Source: Thermodesulfatator sp. (lineage in GTDB: Bacteria > Desulfobacterota > Thermodesulfobacteria > Thermodesulfobacteriales > Thermodesulfobacteriaceae). From it: a DNA stretch of 14,144 nucleotides. A program made the translations under genes and the position numbers. Location of the stretch: the NCBI GenBank assembly GCA_027036915.1, contig JALWCD010000034.1, forward strand, positions 1-14,144, read 5' to 3'. The notes below the pieces were generated by a model. The model was not told where the DNA came from. It saw only the letters and a list, made by a program, of their open reading frames with translations, and made no database searches. Positions 1 through 6,437 of this stretch are shown here, one piece after another (the first letter of the stretch is position 1; every line of letters begins with the position of its first letter).

Positions 1-1
1 G

Positions 2-151
2 GAAGGGCACGTTTTCAGTCTGAACCTGACCTTTTCCATGGGTTTTACCAATATTCTGGGCTCGGACACCCTGAAGGAGGTCCTTTCCCGGGCCCGGCAA
101 TCTCTTTACCTTACCAAGGAGGCGGAAAAGCTTCAGGGAATCAAGGTTTAA
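2..151 (+). CDS. C-terminal fragment of a GGDEF-like protein (5' end outside window)
   Basis: An open frame enters from the left edge and ends at TAA 149-151, giving 49 residues. The fragment contains FSLNLTFSMGFTNI, then a short linker, then LSRARQSLYLTKEAEKLQGI. This matches the end of GGDEF domains, where a strand like 'vTvSiGva' is followed by a helix like 'ADkALYrAKeaGrNrV'. In this copy several usual residues differ: R-A-R replaces the common R-A-D, and the Gly-Arg-Asn turn is absent. If it is a GGDEF domain it may therefore be degenerate, acting as a c-di-GMP or GTP binder rather than a cyclase. The active-site loop lies outside the window, so this cannot be settled here. It ends 21 bases before trpD on the same strand and could be cotranscribed with it. 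The call rests on a short C-terminal pattern only. Confidence 0.45.
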   Translation, partial: EGHVFSLNLTFSMGFTNILGSDTLKEVLSRARQSLYLTKEAEKLQGIKV

Positions 152-172
152 AAATTCTAGAGGGGGTCAGCT

Positions 173-1207
173 TTGGAGGCCTTAAAGCCCTATCTGGCAA
201 ACCTGATTGAGGGAAGGGAGCTTTCGGAGGAGGAGGCCGCGGAGGTGGTGGGGTTCATTATGGACGGAAAGGCCACCCCGGCCCAGGTGGGGGCCCTGCT
301 TGCCGCCTGGCGCATGAAGGGGGAGACCTGGCGGGAGATAGCCGGGGCGGCCCGGGCCCTGAGGGAGCGCATGGTGCGGGTGCCCCATCGGGCTTCAGCT
401 CCGGTGGTTGATACCTGCGGCACTGGGGGCGATGCCAAGGGAACCTTCAATGTCTCCACCGCGGCGGCCTTCGTGGTGGCCGCGGCCGGGGTACCGGTGG
501 CCAAACACGGGAACCGTTCCGTGACCAGCCGCTCCGGAAGCGCCGACGTGCTTGAGGCCCTGGGGATCCCCCTTGAGGTTCCACCCGAGCTTTCGGCCCG
601 GGCCTTAGAGGAGGTGCGGTTCTGTTTCCTCTTTGCCCCGGCCCATCATCCGGCGGTAAAGGCCGTGATGGGGCCCCGGAGGGAGCTCGGTTTCCGGACC
701 ATCTTCAACCTCCTCGGGCCCTTGTGCAACCCCGCGGGGGCCGATACCCAGGTCCTCGGGGTCTTCGACTTCCGTCTCACGGAAAAGATGGCCTACGCCC
801 TTGACGCCCTGGGATGTCGCCGGGCGCTGGTGGTCTTCGGCGAGGGGGGCTATGACGAATTCACCGTCACCGGCTCCACCAAGGTCTCGGAGCTTCGCGA
901 GGGCCGGATCACCACCTATTACGTAGACCCCCCGGATGTGGGGCTTGAACTCTGCGAGAATCCCGAGGAACTCCTCGGGGGCGGGGCCGCGGAAAACGCC
1001 CGGATCATCGAAAGGATCCTCTCCGGGGAGGACCCCGGTCCCCGCACGGACATGGTCCTCCTTAACGCCGGGGCGGCCCTTTACGCCGCGGAGAAAACCC
1101 TGGATCTCAGGGGCGGTGTGGCTCTGGCCCGGGAGATCCTTGAGTCCGGGAAAGCCTACGCCAAGCTTGAGGAAATCCGCCGCTTCTTCCAGACACTGAG
1201 GACCTGA
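173..1207 (+). CDS. trpD: anthranilate phosphoribosyltransferase
   Basis: TrpD transfers the phosphoribosyl group of PRPP to anthranilate, the second committed step of tryptophan synthesis, in the cytoplasm. The 344-residue length is normal for the family. An N-terminal helical domain (about 1-70) precedes the PRPP-binding core. Diagnostic motifs are all visible: CGTGGD at 82-87 (PRPP diphosphate loop), KHGNRS at 111-116, SGSADVLEALG at 121-131, GPRRELGFRTIFNLLGPL at 167-184 and the metal-binding D228-E229 in GGYDE. These intact motifs argue against the TrpD2/YbiB paralogues. The start is TTG at 173 with a purine-rich GAGGGGG about 7 bases upstream. No other trp gene is visible beside it, so in this genome trpD appears to sit apart from a classical trp operon, at least on its downstream side. 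It may share a transcript with the GGDEF-like gene 21 bases upstream. I see no leader peptide or attenuator. Confidence 0.96.
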   Translation: MEALKPYLANLIEGRELSEEEAAEVVGFIMDGKATPAQVGALLAAWRMKGETWREIAGAARALRERMVRVPHRASAPVVDTCGTGGDAKGTFNVSTAAAFVVAAAGVPVAKHGNRSVTSRSGSADVLEALGIPLEVPPELSARALEEVRFCFLFAPAHHPAVKAVMGPRRELGFRTIFNLLGPLCNPAGADTQVLGVFDFRLTEKMAYALDALGCRRALVVFGEGGYDEFTVTGSTKVSELREGRITTYYVDPPDVGLELCENPEELLGGGAAENARIIERILSGEDPGPRTDMVLLNAGAALYAAEKTLDLRGGVALAREILESGKAYAKLEEIRRFFQTLRT

Positions 1208-1242
1208 AGACGTATCGGTTTCGTGCTCCGGAGCCAAACAAA

Positions 1243-1275
1243 GAGGCCACCGCCCAATAGCTGAGCGGTGGCCTC
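1243..1275 (-). terminator. rho-independent terminator of the permease/Usp/TSUP operon
   Basis: A perfect 11-bp inverted repeat, GAGGCCACCGC (1243-1253) and GCGGTGGCCTC (1265-1275), surrounds an 11-base loop. On the - strand the stem is followed by TTTGTTTGG, an imperfect U-tract. The stem begins 10 bases after the TAA of the small membrane protein (1286-1288). On the + strand it lies 35 bases past the trpD stop, but there the run after the stem is AAAGTAATCC, so any termination of trpD from this hairpin would lack a U-tract. The main direction is therefore -, with a possible weak two-way role. Confidence 0.82.
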
Positions 1276-1285
1276 AAAGTAATCC

Positions 1286-1714
1286 TTAGTGACCCCCCAC
1301 TCCGGGCAGGATGATGGGCTTGAGAATGGCAAAAGCGAACTCAATAATCAGGATAATGTAAAAGATAGTAAAGGCCTTCTGGCCACCAGAACGGAAAAGC
1401 GCCGCCACCAGTCCTAAAAGGGGAGCCAGAGAAAGAATACAAACCCCCACCATACTCAAGGCGTCCATGCTTGTAAGGTGGGAGAGGAACCAGGAGTAAC
1501 CATGAATTTCTATTCCTTTTACTTCCTTCCAGAACTCGCTTACCGGAAGGTGCCAGTTGGCTATAGCCTGTTTCATGTCCACAAAACCGGAAAATCCCAG
1601 AAGATATAGAATGCCAAAGACGATCATGACCGCCAGTCCCGCATAGGTGGAAAGCTCCATGGCCCGGGCAAAGGCCGTGTTCATAGGATCGATATAAACA
1701 TCCTGTTTAGCCAT
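1286..1714 (-). CDS. small three-helix membrane protein, DUF1634-like, partner of TSUP exporter
   Basis: This is a 142-residue protein with three predicted membrane helices at about 24-42, 87-107 and 113-136. The last two are separated only by a short RSGGQK turn. A hydrophilic 45-residue loop (about 43-86) lies between helices 1 and 2 and contains several aromatic and His residues. Its size, helix layout and the 'LSLAPLLGLVAALFR' segment recall DUF1634/COG4272 proteins, which are often encoded directly next to TauE/SafE-type exporters. I assign it to that group only tentatively. The ATG at 1714 has an excellent AAGGAGGGG site 5 bases upstream. It lies 25 bases after the TSUP gene as the last gene of the operon, just before a strong terminator. 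An accessory role to TSUP is inferred from position. No catalytic motif is visible. Confidence 0.7.
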   Translation of the reverse strand: MAKQDVYIDPMNTAFARAMELSTYAGLAVMIVFGILYLLGFSGFVDMKQAIANWHLPVSEFWKEVKGIEIHGYSWFLSHLTSMDALSMVGVCILSLAPLLGLVAALFRSGGQKAFTIFYIILIIEFAFAILKPIILPGVGGH

Positions 1715-1739
1715 GGTTTCCCCTCCTTTTCTGAGGAAT

Positions 1740-2708
1740 TTAAATCACATGCAGACCTTTAAGGCCCTTGATGATGTTGAGAGTGGCCGCAAGCAGCATG
1801 ATGGCCATCACCAGATACTTGACGAAGGCCGGTTTGGCCTTAACGGCAATCTTGGCCCCGATCCGCGCCCCGATGGAGATCCCCACCACCGAGGGCACCA
1901 CGATCATGGGAAGCACCGCGCCTTTGGCCACGTAGATCCAGGCCGCGGCCGCGTCGTTGACCGCGATGATGGCCATGCTGGTGGAGGTGGCCACCTTGAT
2001 GGGGGCCCCCATGAGGAGGTTCAGCACCGGCACGTTGGCCCATCCGGCCCCCAGCCCGAACATCCCGGCGATAAACCCCACCAGGGCGAAGAAGAAGATC
2101 CCCACCGGAAGACGGGTGATCCGGTACTCCACCACCTTGTCCAGGGAGGGCTCAAACCAGCTCCCGGAAAGCCCCAGGGCCCTTGAAAGGCCGTCCTGTT
2201 CCCTGACCTCCGGAAACTCCACCCGCTTGGAGGTAAGCATCACCACGAAGATGATGAAGAGGACCACTCCCAGAGCGATGGTGATGTAGTATTTCCCGGA
2301 GGGAAAGGCGTTGGTGATCCAGAGCCCTACGATCCCTCCCAGAATAGAGGTCACCATGGAGACGCAGACCACCGGCGCCATGACCTTGATGTTGGCCAGC
2401 CCCTTCCGGATGAGTTCCGGAGAAGAGGAAAGGGCGCTGGTTAGGGCCATGATGAGACCCGCTCCCCGGATAAAATCCACACTAAAAGGGAAAAAGGCCG
2501 TGGAAAGGGGCACGAAGAGCACCCCTCCGCCCACCCCGGACATGGGAGCGATAAGACCGATCACAAAGGTGAAGACAAAGAGAATCACCGGCCAGGCCCA
2601 CCAGGGAAGCCCTCCCCCCTGGGCCGCGGCTTCGGCCGCCAGGGCCTGCCCGCTCCAAAAGATTCCCCAGGCCAAAAAGCCCAAAAGCAACCACCATTTA
2701 ACCCTCAT
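1740..2708 (-). CDS. TSUP (TauE/SafE, DUF81) family anion exporter
   Basis: This is a 322-residue inner-membrane transporter. TSUP proteins move sulfur-containing anions such as sulfite, sulfoacetate or thiosulfate, but substrate cannot be read from sequence. The family's internal duplication is clear: GLIAPMSGVGGGVLFVPLS at 51-69 is echoed by GFIAGMFGLGAGWANVPVL at 211-229. N-terminal residues 1-25 look like a signal peptide or signal anchor with an ALA-A cleavage-like site, and a cytoplasmic loop at about 160-198 separates the two halves. An in-frame ATG at 2768 would add 20 polar residues. I prefer ATG 2708 because AAGGAGGGAGG lies just upstream and the hydrophobic N-terminus then starts at residue 1. 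The gene sits between a Usp gene (64 bases upstream) and the small three-helix protein (25 bases downstream), so it probably belongs to one transport operon. Confidence 0.9.
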   Translation of the reverse strand: MRVKWWLLLGFLAWGIFWSGQALAAEAAAQGGGLPWWAWPVILFVFTFVIGLIAPMSGVGGGVLFVPLSTAFFPFSVDFIRGAGLIMALTSALSSSPELIRKGLANIKVMAPVVCVSMVTSILGGIVGLWITNAFPSGKYYITIALGVVLFIIFVVMLTSKRVEFPEVREQDGLSRALGLSGSWFEPSLDKVVEYRITRLPVGIFFFALVGFIAGMFGLGAGWANVPVLNLLMGAPIKVATSTSMAIIAVNDAAAAWIYVAKGAVLPMIVVPSVVGISIGARIGAKIAVKAKPAFVKYLVMAIMLLAATLNIIKGLKGLHVI

Positions 2709-2772
2709 CTCGCCTCCCTCCTTCTCGAGATTTGAGACCCTTTCTACACCTCTCAGCCCTTTTTGCAACCCT

Positions 2773-3711
2773 TCAGCTCCGGTTGACCACCACCAGGGTG
2801 GGGGAGATCAAACGATGGAGGACCTTTCCGGAAACGCTTCCGAAAAGAAGTTCCTGGAGATGTCCCCGCCCCCGACGTCCCAGAAAGACCAGATCGTAAC
2901 GACCGAGCTCAGCCTCCTTGATGATCTCTTCAGCCGGGCTTCCCAGAGCAAGTTTCTTCGAAATCCTGCTCTCTACGCCGGCCTCCCGCAGAAAGTCTTC
3001 CGCCTTAACCAGGATGGCGTCGCTTTCCTCCGGGCGCCTCCTTTCAAGCTCCGGGAGAAAATTCACCACATGGAACAGAACGATTTCCCGGGCCTTCCAG
3101 AGAAGGGCCACCCCGGCCGCCTCCTCCAGGGCCTTTTGCGCGTACGGAGAACCATCGAGACAGACGAGAATCTTCGGTGAGTCACAGCTTCCGTTCTCGG
3201 TAAAGAGTTTCCCCACCACGTAAGTGGTATGCTCTCCCGGACGATGGAGAAGGGCCTGGGTGCAGCTTCCCAGAACCAGTTCGGACAGACTGGAACGGGC
3301 CCGACGGGCAATGATTTCGGCCCCACAGTGGTTTTCAAGAGCGAAACGCACGATCTCCACCGGAGGCTCCCCCCGAAGAACCACTTTTTCTATCTCGAGA
3401 TCCGGAAGATCCTTTTTGATCCTCTCTTCGGCCGCCCTAAGAAAGGGCTCGGCCTCCTGGCGCAGATATTCCTCATAAAGACTCTTCAGGAGATGACTTT
3501 CCTGAATCAGGGCCTCAAGGCGCAGATCCCGGCGGGAGGCCTTCTTCAGGGCGTCTGAGGAAACCACATGGACCAGATAGACCTTCTTCACCAGTCCCCG
3601 GGGAAGCCCCTTTAGCATACAGACCAGGAAGTTGAGCAGGGCCTCCGAGGAACCGTCCTTGCCAAGCGGCACCAGTATTTTCTCAAGATGCGGCAGGAAA
3701 CGACCCGGCAT
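2773..3711 (-). CDS. tandem universal stress protein (two Usp domains)
   Basis: This is a 312-residue cytoplasmic protein made of two Usp domains, about 8-167 and 179-310. The C-terminal domain has the full ATP-binding signature: G278-x2-G281-x9-G291-S292, plus the early ILVCLDGS strand with its Asp at 186. The N-terminal domain begins similarly (KILVPLGKDGS) but its matching site reads A135-x2-A138-x9-G148-S149, with both first glycines changed to alanine, so nucleotide binding there is probably weak or lost. The ATG at 3711 has a perfect AAGGAGGG site. It lies 10 bases after the permease gene and upstream of TSUP, so it is almost certainly cotranscribed with both. Usp proteins bound to transporter operons often tune transport to energy or stress state; that is an inference here. 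Confidence 0.92.
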   Translation of the reverse strand: MPGRFLPHLEKILVPLGKDGSSEALLNFLVCMLKGLPRGLVKKVYLVHVVSSDALKKASRRDLRLEALIQESHLLKSLYEEYLRQEAEPFLRAAEERIKKDLPDLEIEKVVLRGEPPVEIVRFALENHCGAEIIARRARSSLSELVLGSCTQALLHRPGEHTTYVVGKLFTENGSCDSPKILVCLDGSPYAQKALEEAAGVALLWKAREIVLFHVVNFLPELERRRPEESDAILVKAEDFLREAGVESRISKKLALGSPAEEIIKEAELGRYDLVFLGRRGRGHLQELLFGSVSGKVLHRLISPTLVVVNRS

Positions 3712-3721
3712 TTTGCCCTCC

Positions 3722-5476
3722 TTAATAGAAGATTAAAAGCCAGACATTGGCTATGGCCACGCTTAAAACCATATAAGGAAAGGCCACCTTCATGAACTCG
3801 AAGAACTTAATGCGGTGGCCGGCGGCCTCGGCGATCCCCAGGGTGACCACGTTGGCGCTCGCCCCGATCATGGTGCCGTTTCCGCCGAAGCAGGCCCCGA
3901 GAGCCAGCGCCCACCACAGCACATTGCTTTCGGCCCCGGGGATGACCCGGCTGAGATAGGCCACGATGGGCAGCATGGTGGCGGTAAAGGGAATGTTATC
4001 CACGAAGGCGCTCATGATGGCCGCCACCCACAGGATGAGACAGATGGCCACCGTAAGCGAACCCTGCGAGAGCTCATGGACCTTGTCCGCGATGATGGCC
4101 AGCAACCCCACCTCCTCCACAGCCCCCACCAGGATGAAAAGAAACATGAAAAAGAGAAGGGTGGTCCATTCGATGTCCTTCTCCACCACCTCAAGAAGAT
4201 CCACCTTTTTGGTTACCAGGGCATAGGTGAAAAGGAGAGAGCCTCCGAAAAGGGCGGCCACCGAGACCTCCATGTGAAAGATCCCGTGGGTCACGAAGAA
4301 AAAGATCACGATGGCCATGATGATAAGTCCCACGGCAAGGAGCGTGCCGTCGGTTATCTGATATTCCTCCCGGAGCCGGGCGATAAAGCCCTCCACGTCC
4401 TCCACTCTGGCCCGGGCGTAATCCCGACCGTATATCATTTTGGAGTAGACGAAGAGCACCACCATGGAAATGAGCACCACCGGGGTAAGGTTTTTGACGA
4501 AATCCATAAAGGTGAGCCCGGTGTAGGAACCGATCATGATGTTCGGAGGGTCCCCGATGAGGGTGGCCGTCCCGCCGACATTGGAGGCCAGAATCTCGGG
4601 AACAAGAAGCACGAGGGGGGAGAGACCTAAAGAAAGTGCGATCTCGATGGTCACTGGGGTGAGAAGCAGCATGGTGGTCACGTTGTCAAGGAAGGCCGAG
4701 GCCACGGCGGTAAAACTACACAGAATTACACAGAGGAGGAAAACATTCCCCCGGGCGAGTTGATAGCTCTTGTAGGCGCACCACTGAAAGACTCCGGTAC
4801 GCTTCAGGACCCCGATGATGAGCATCATCCCCATGAGAAGGAGGATGACGTTCATGTCGATGGCCCGGATGGCCCGCTCATAGGAAATGATATGGAAGGC
4901 CGGATCGAAGACTCCCAGGGTATAGGTCACCAGCAACATGATGGCCGCCCCCAGCATGGCGGCCACCGTACGGTGTAGAAGTTCGAAGCTGATAAGAATA
5001 TAGGCCAGCACGAAGATTACCGTGGCGATCCAGAAGGAGGGATCGAGGTGCCGTTCCAGGATCACGTTCTTGACCGCGAAGGCGTCTTCTCCGTGAAAGG
5101 CCAGATCCTCCGGGTAGACTTTCATGGTTACGGGTTTAAAGTTGGTTTTATAGATTTCGATCTCAACGCCCTCTTTTTTAAGAAGTCCTTCCGGAACCTC
5201 AGCCACCACCTGAAAGGAACCGTCGGCTTCGGTCTTTAAGGTGTCGAGCTCCTGGTGCCCATGAGCACCCTTACGAAAGGAAACCGGTTTCCCGGCCAAA
5301 AGAAGCCGCACCTCGGCCTCGTCCACGGGTTCCTTGTGATTATCGAGTACCCGCCCGGATAGATGAAGTTTTATAAAACCGGGCTCAATTTCACTTTCCG
5401 CCGCCAGCCCCTGGGCGAACCAGAAGAGAAGACCCAAAAGGAGCAGTACGCTAAGACCTTTCCTCTTCATCTTCAC
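3722..5476 (-). CDS. SLC13/ArsB-NhaD-type permease with N-terminal periplasmic beta-sandwich domain
   Basis: This 584-residue protein has a signal peptide (about 1-26, ending GLAAES). Next comes a carboxypeptidase-regulatory or Cna-B-like beta-sandwich domain (about 38-140, with GRVLDN near its start and ADGSFQV at 84-90). An ion-transporter superfamily permease domain of about 440 residues follows. Two inverted-topology halves each carry the family pair of motifs: FLDNVTT (262-268) with GGTATLIGDPPN (301-312), and FVDNIPFT (491-498) with GGNGTMIGASANV (531-543). These fit Na+- or H+-coupled anion carriers (SLC13/DASS, ArsB, NhaD). The substrate is unknown; the operon partner TSUP makes an inorganic or sulfur anion plausible. 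The start at ATG 5476 has GGAGG 6 bases upstream; a second ATG at 5470 is less well placed. It is the first gene of a four-gene operon. The extracytoplasmic domain is unusual among transporters of this class. Confidence 0.9.
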   Translation of the reverse strand: MKMKRKGLSVLLLLGLLFWFAQGLAAESEIEPGFIKLHLSGRVLDNHKEPVDEAEVRLLLAGKPVSFRKGAHGHQELDTLKTEADGSFQVVAEVPEGLLKKEGVEIEIYKTNFKPVTMKVYPEDLAFHGEDAFAVKNVILERHLDPSFWIATVIFVLAYILISFELLHRTVAAMLGAAIMLLVTYTLGVFDPAFHIISYERAIRAIDMNVILLLMGMMLIIGVLKRTGVFQWCAYKSYQLARGNVFLLCVILCSFTAVASAFLDNVTTMLLLTPVTIEIALSLGLSPLVLLVPEILASNVGGTATLIGDPPNIMIGSYTGLTFMDFVKNLTPVVLISMVVLFVYSKMIYGRDYARARVEDVEGFIARLREEYQITDGTLLAVGLIIMAIVIFFFVTHGIFHMEVSVAALFGGSLLFTYALVTKKVDLLEVVEKDIEWTTLLFFMFLFILVGAVEEVGLLAIIADKVHELSQGSLTVAICLILWVAAIMSAFVDNIPFTATMLPIVAYLSRVIPGAESNVLWWALALGACFGGNGTMIGASANVVTLGIAEAAGHRIKFFEFMKVAFPYMVLSVAIANVWLLIFY

Positions 5477-5506
5477 CCTCCGCGCCGTGGAATCTTTTTC
5501 TTCAAG

Positions 5507-5537
5507 GCTTTACTAAAAATCCGAAAAAATGTAAATC
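5507..5537. promoter_or_regulatory. putative overlapping divergent promoters
   Basis: The 66-base gap between the permease start (5476) and the small + strand gene (5543) holds an AT-rich core framed by TTTACT (5509-5514) and TGTAAA (5530-5535). Read on the - strand, TTTACA is a good -35, but the hexamer 17 bases on, TAAAGC, is a weak -10. Read on the + strand, TTTACT followed 17 bases later by TAAATC (5532-5537) would place transcription start at about 5543, on the ATG itself. Both boxes are imperfect, so this is a candidate only. Confidence 0.28.
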
Positions 5538-5542
5538 CCCGT

Positions 5543-5827
5543 ATGGTGAGAACCTTTCGTTCGGAAAAGGATCTGCGACTCTTTCTGCGGAAGTTTTTGC
5601 GGGAGAGGCTTCGCGGGCTTCCGGCGGACTTCAGGATCGGGATAGAGGTTCGTTCGGTAAGACCTCCCCGTGCGACTCTAAAGCTTCCGGTACATTCCGA
5701 GGCCAATCCCGCCCGGGCCCATGAGGTGGACCGCCTGGTGGCCGAACTTGAAGCCCGGGGCCTTGAGCTTGAGGTGCTTTACTTGGATGATGAGAGCGAG
5801 ATCTTTAGCGGCGGCGCTCGGCGATGA
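5543..5827 (+). CDS. small hypothetical protein, unrecognised
   Basis: This is a 94-residue protein I cannot assign to a family. It is highly charged (Arg/Glu-rich) with alternating predicted helix and strand: a helix at about 8-25, a strand at about 30-49, a helix at about 57-72 and a strand at about 75-80, followed by a DDESE acidic patch. An open frame runs upstream to 5363, but that part is antisense to the permease signal peptide and is compositionally unlike the rest, so I start at ATG 5543 (GTG 5546 is also possible). No Shine-Dalgarno sequence precedes it. Codon use from 5543 on resembles that of the neighbours. Its 3' end overlaps the convergent trmH gene by 23 bases. Without it the stretch 5477-5804 would be a large gap in an otherwise tightly packed region, which supports it being real. 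Confidence 0.55.
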   Translation: MVRTFRSEKDLRLFLRKFLRERLRGLPADFRIGIEVRSVRPPRATLKLPVHSEANPARAHEVDRLVAELEARGLELEVLYLDDESEIFSGGARR

Positions 5828-6437
5828 TGTCCTCGTAGGCCCACTTACGGAGGAAGGCCTCTATCTCGGCCGGGGAGAGCTGGGGGTGTTCGTAAAGGCC
5901 CCTGGCCTCGCGCTGGCGGAAGGCCTCATAGAGAATCACCGCCGTGGCCACGGAGACATTGAGACTTCGCACCATGCCCACCATGGGAATCATGACCCGG
6001 TGGGTAGCCAGGGGCAAAAGCTCCGGCGAGACGCCTTCCACCTCGTTTCCCACCACGATGACCGTGGGCCGGGTGTAGTCCACCTCGCGGAAGTCCCGGG
6101 TTCCGGCCCCGAGCCAGGTGACCACCACCTGAAAACCTTCCTCCCGCAACTTCCGAAGTTTCGCCGCGGGATCGGCCACCCGTTCCAGGACCAGCCAGCG
6201 ATGGGCCCCGAGCGTTACGGCCTCGTTCACCGGGGGTCTTTCGGTCTCTTCATCAAGGCCATAGAGGACCCGGTGGATGCCCACGGCCTCGGCGGTGCGC
6301 AGGAGGGCCGAAAAATTGTGTTCGTTTCGGACCCGATCCATGAAAAGGAGAAGATCCTTCTGGCGGCGTTCAAGCACCTCCCGCATGCGGGAAAGCCTCC
6401 GGGGCAGCACCAGATATTCCGGCTTACGATCGGCCAA
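5805..6437 (-). CDS. trmH: tRNA (guanosine-2'-O-)-methyltransferase, SpoU/SPOUT family
   Basis: TrmH methylates the 2'-OH of G18 in the D-loop of tRNAs using S-adenosylmethionine. The three SPOUT motifs are present: N41-F-S-A-L-L-R47-T (motif 1 with the catalytic Arg), VVGNEVEGVS (128-137, motif 2) and IPMVGMVRSLNVSVATAVIL (150-169, motif 3 with the trefoil knot). The early RRQKDL (24-29) and DFREVDYTRPT (115-125) closely follow E. coli TrmH as I know it, favouring TrmH over RlmB or TrmL. At 210 residues it is slightly shorter than E. coli TrmH because the C-terminal tail is reduced. The start is TTG 6437, supported by AGGAGGGG about 10 bases upstream; it overlaps the 3' end of the Crp/Fnr gene by 14 bases, suggesting translational coupling. 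Two tRNA genes lie 0.7 kb away. Confidence 0.9.
   Translation of the reverse strand: MADRKPEYLVLPRRLSRMREVLERRQKDLLLFMDRVRNEHNFSALLRTAEAVGIHRVLYGLDEETERPPVNEAVTLGAHRWLVLERVADPAAKLRKLREEGFQVVVTWLGAGTRDFREVDYTRPTVIVVGNEVEGVSPELLPLATHRVMIPMVGMVRSLNVSVATAVILYEAFRQREARGLYEHPQLSPAEIEAFLRKWAYEDIIAERRR

Noticed and set aside
605..1237. A 210-codon - strand open frame inside trpD
   Set aside because: It is fully antisense to conserved trpD motifs, Gly/Pro/Glu-rich and has no recognisable domain; it reflects high GC third positions.
2709..2768. A 20-residue N-terminal extension of the TSUP protein from ATG 2768
   Set aside because: It contains the ribosome binding site of ATG 2708 and places polar residues before a signal-like N-terminus.
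2311..3180. A 289-codon + strand open frame spanning the TSUP/Usp junction
   Set aside because: It is antisense to the start of TSUP and the end of Usp, of mixed composition, and lacks a ribosome binding site or domain.
3815..4630. A 271-codon + strand open frame inside the permease gene
   Set aside because: It is low-complexity, rich in His/Gly/Asp, and antisense to membrane helices; a shadow frame.
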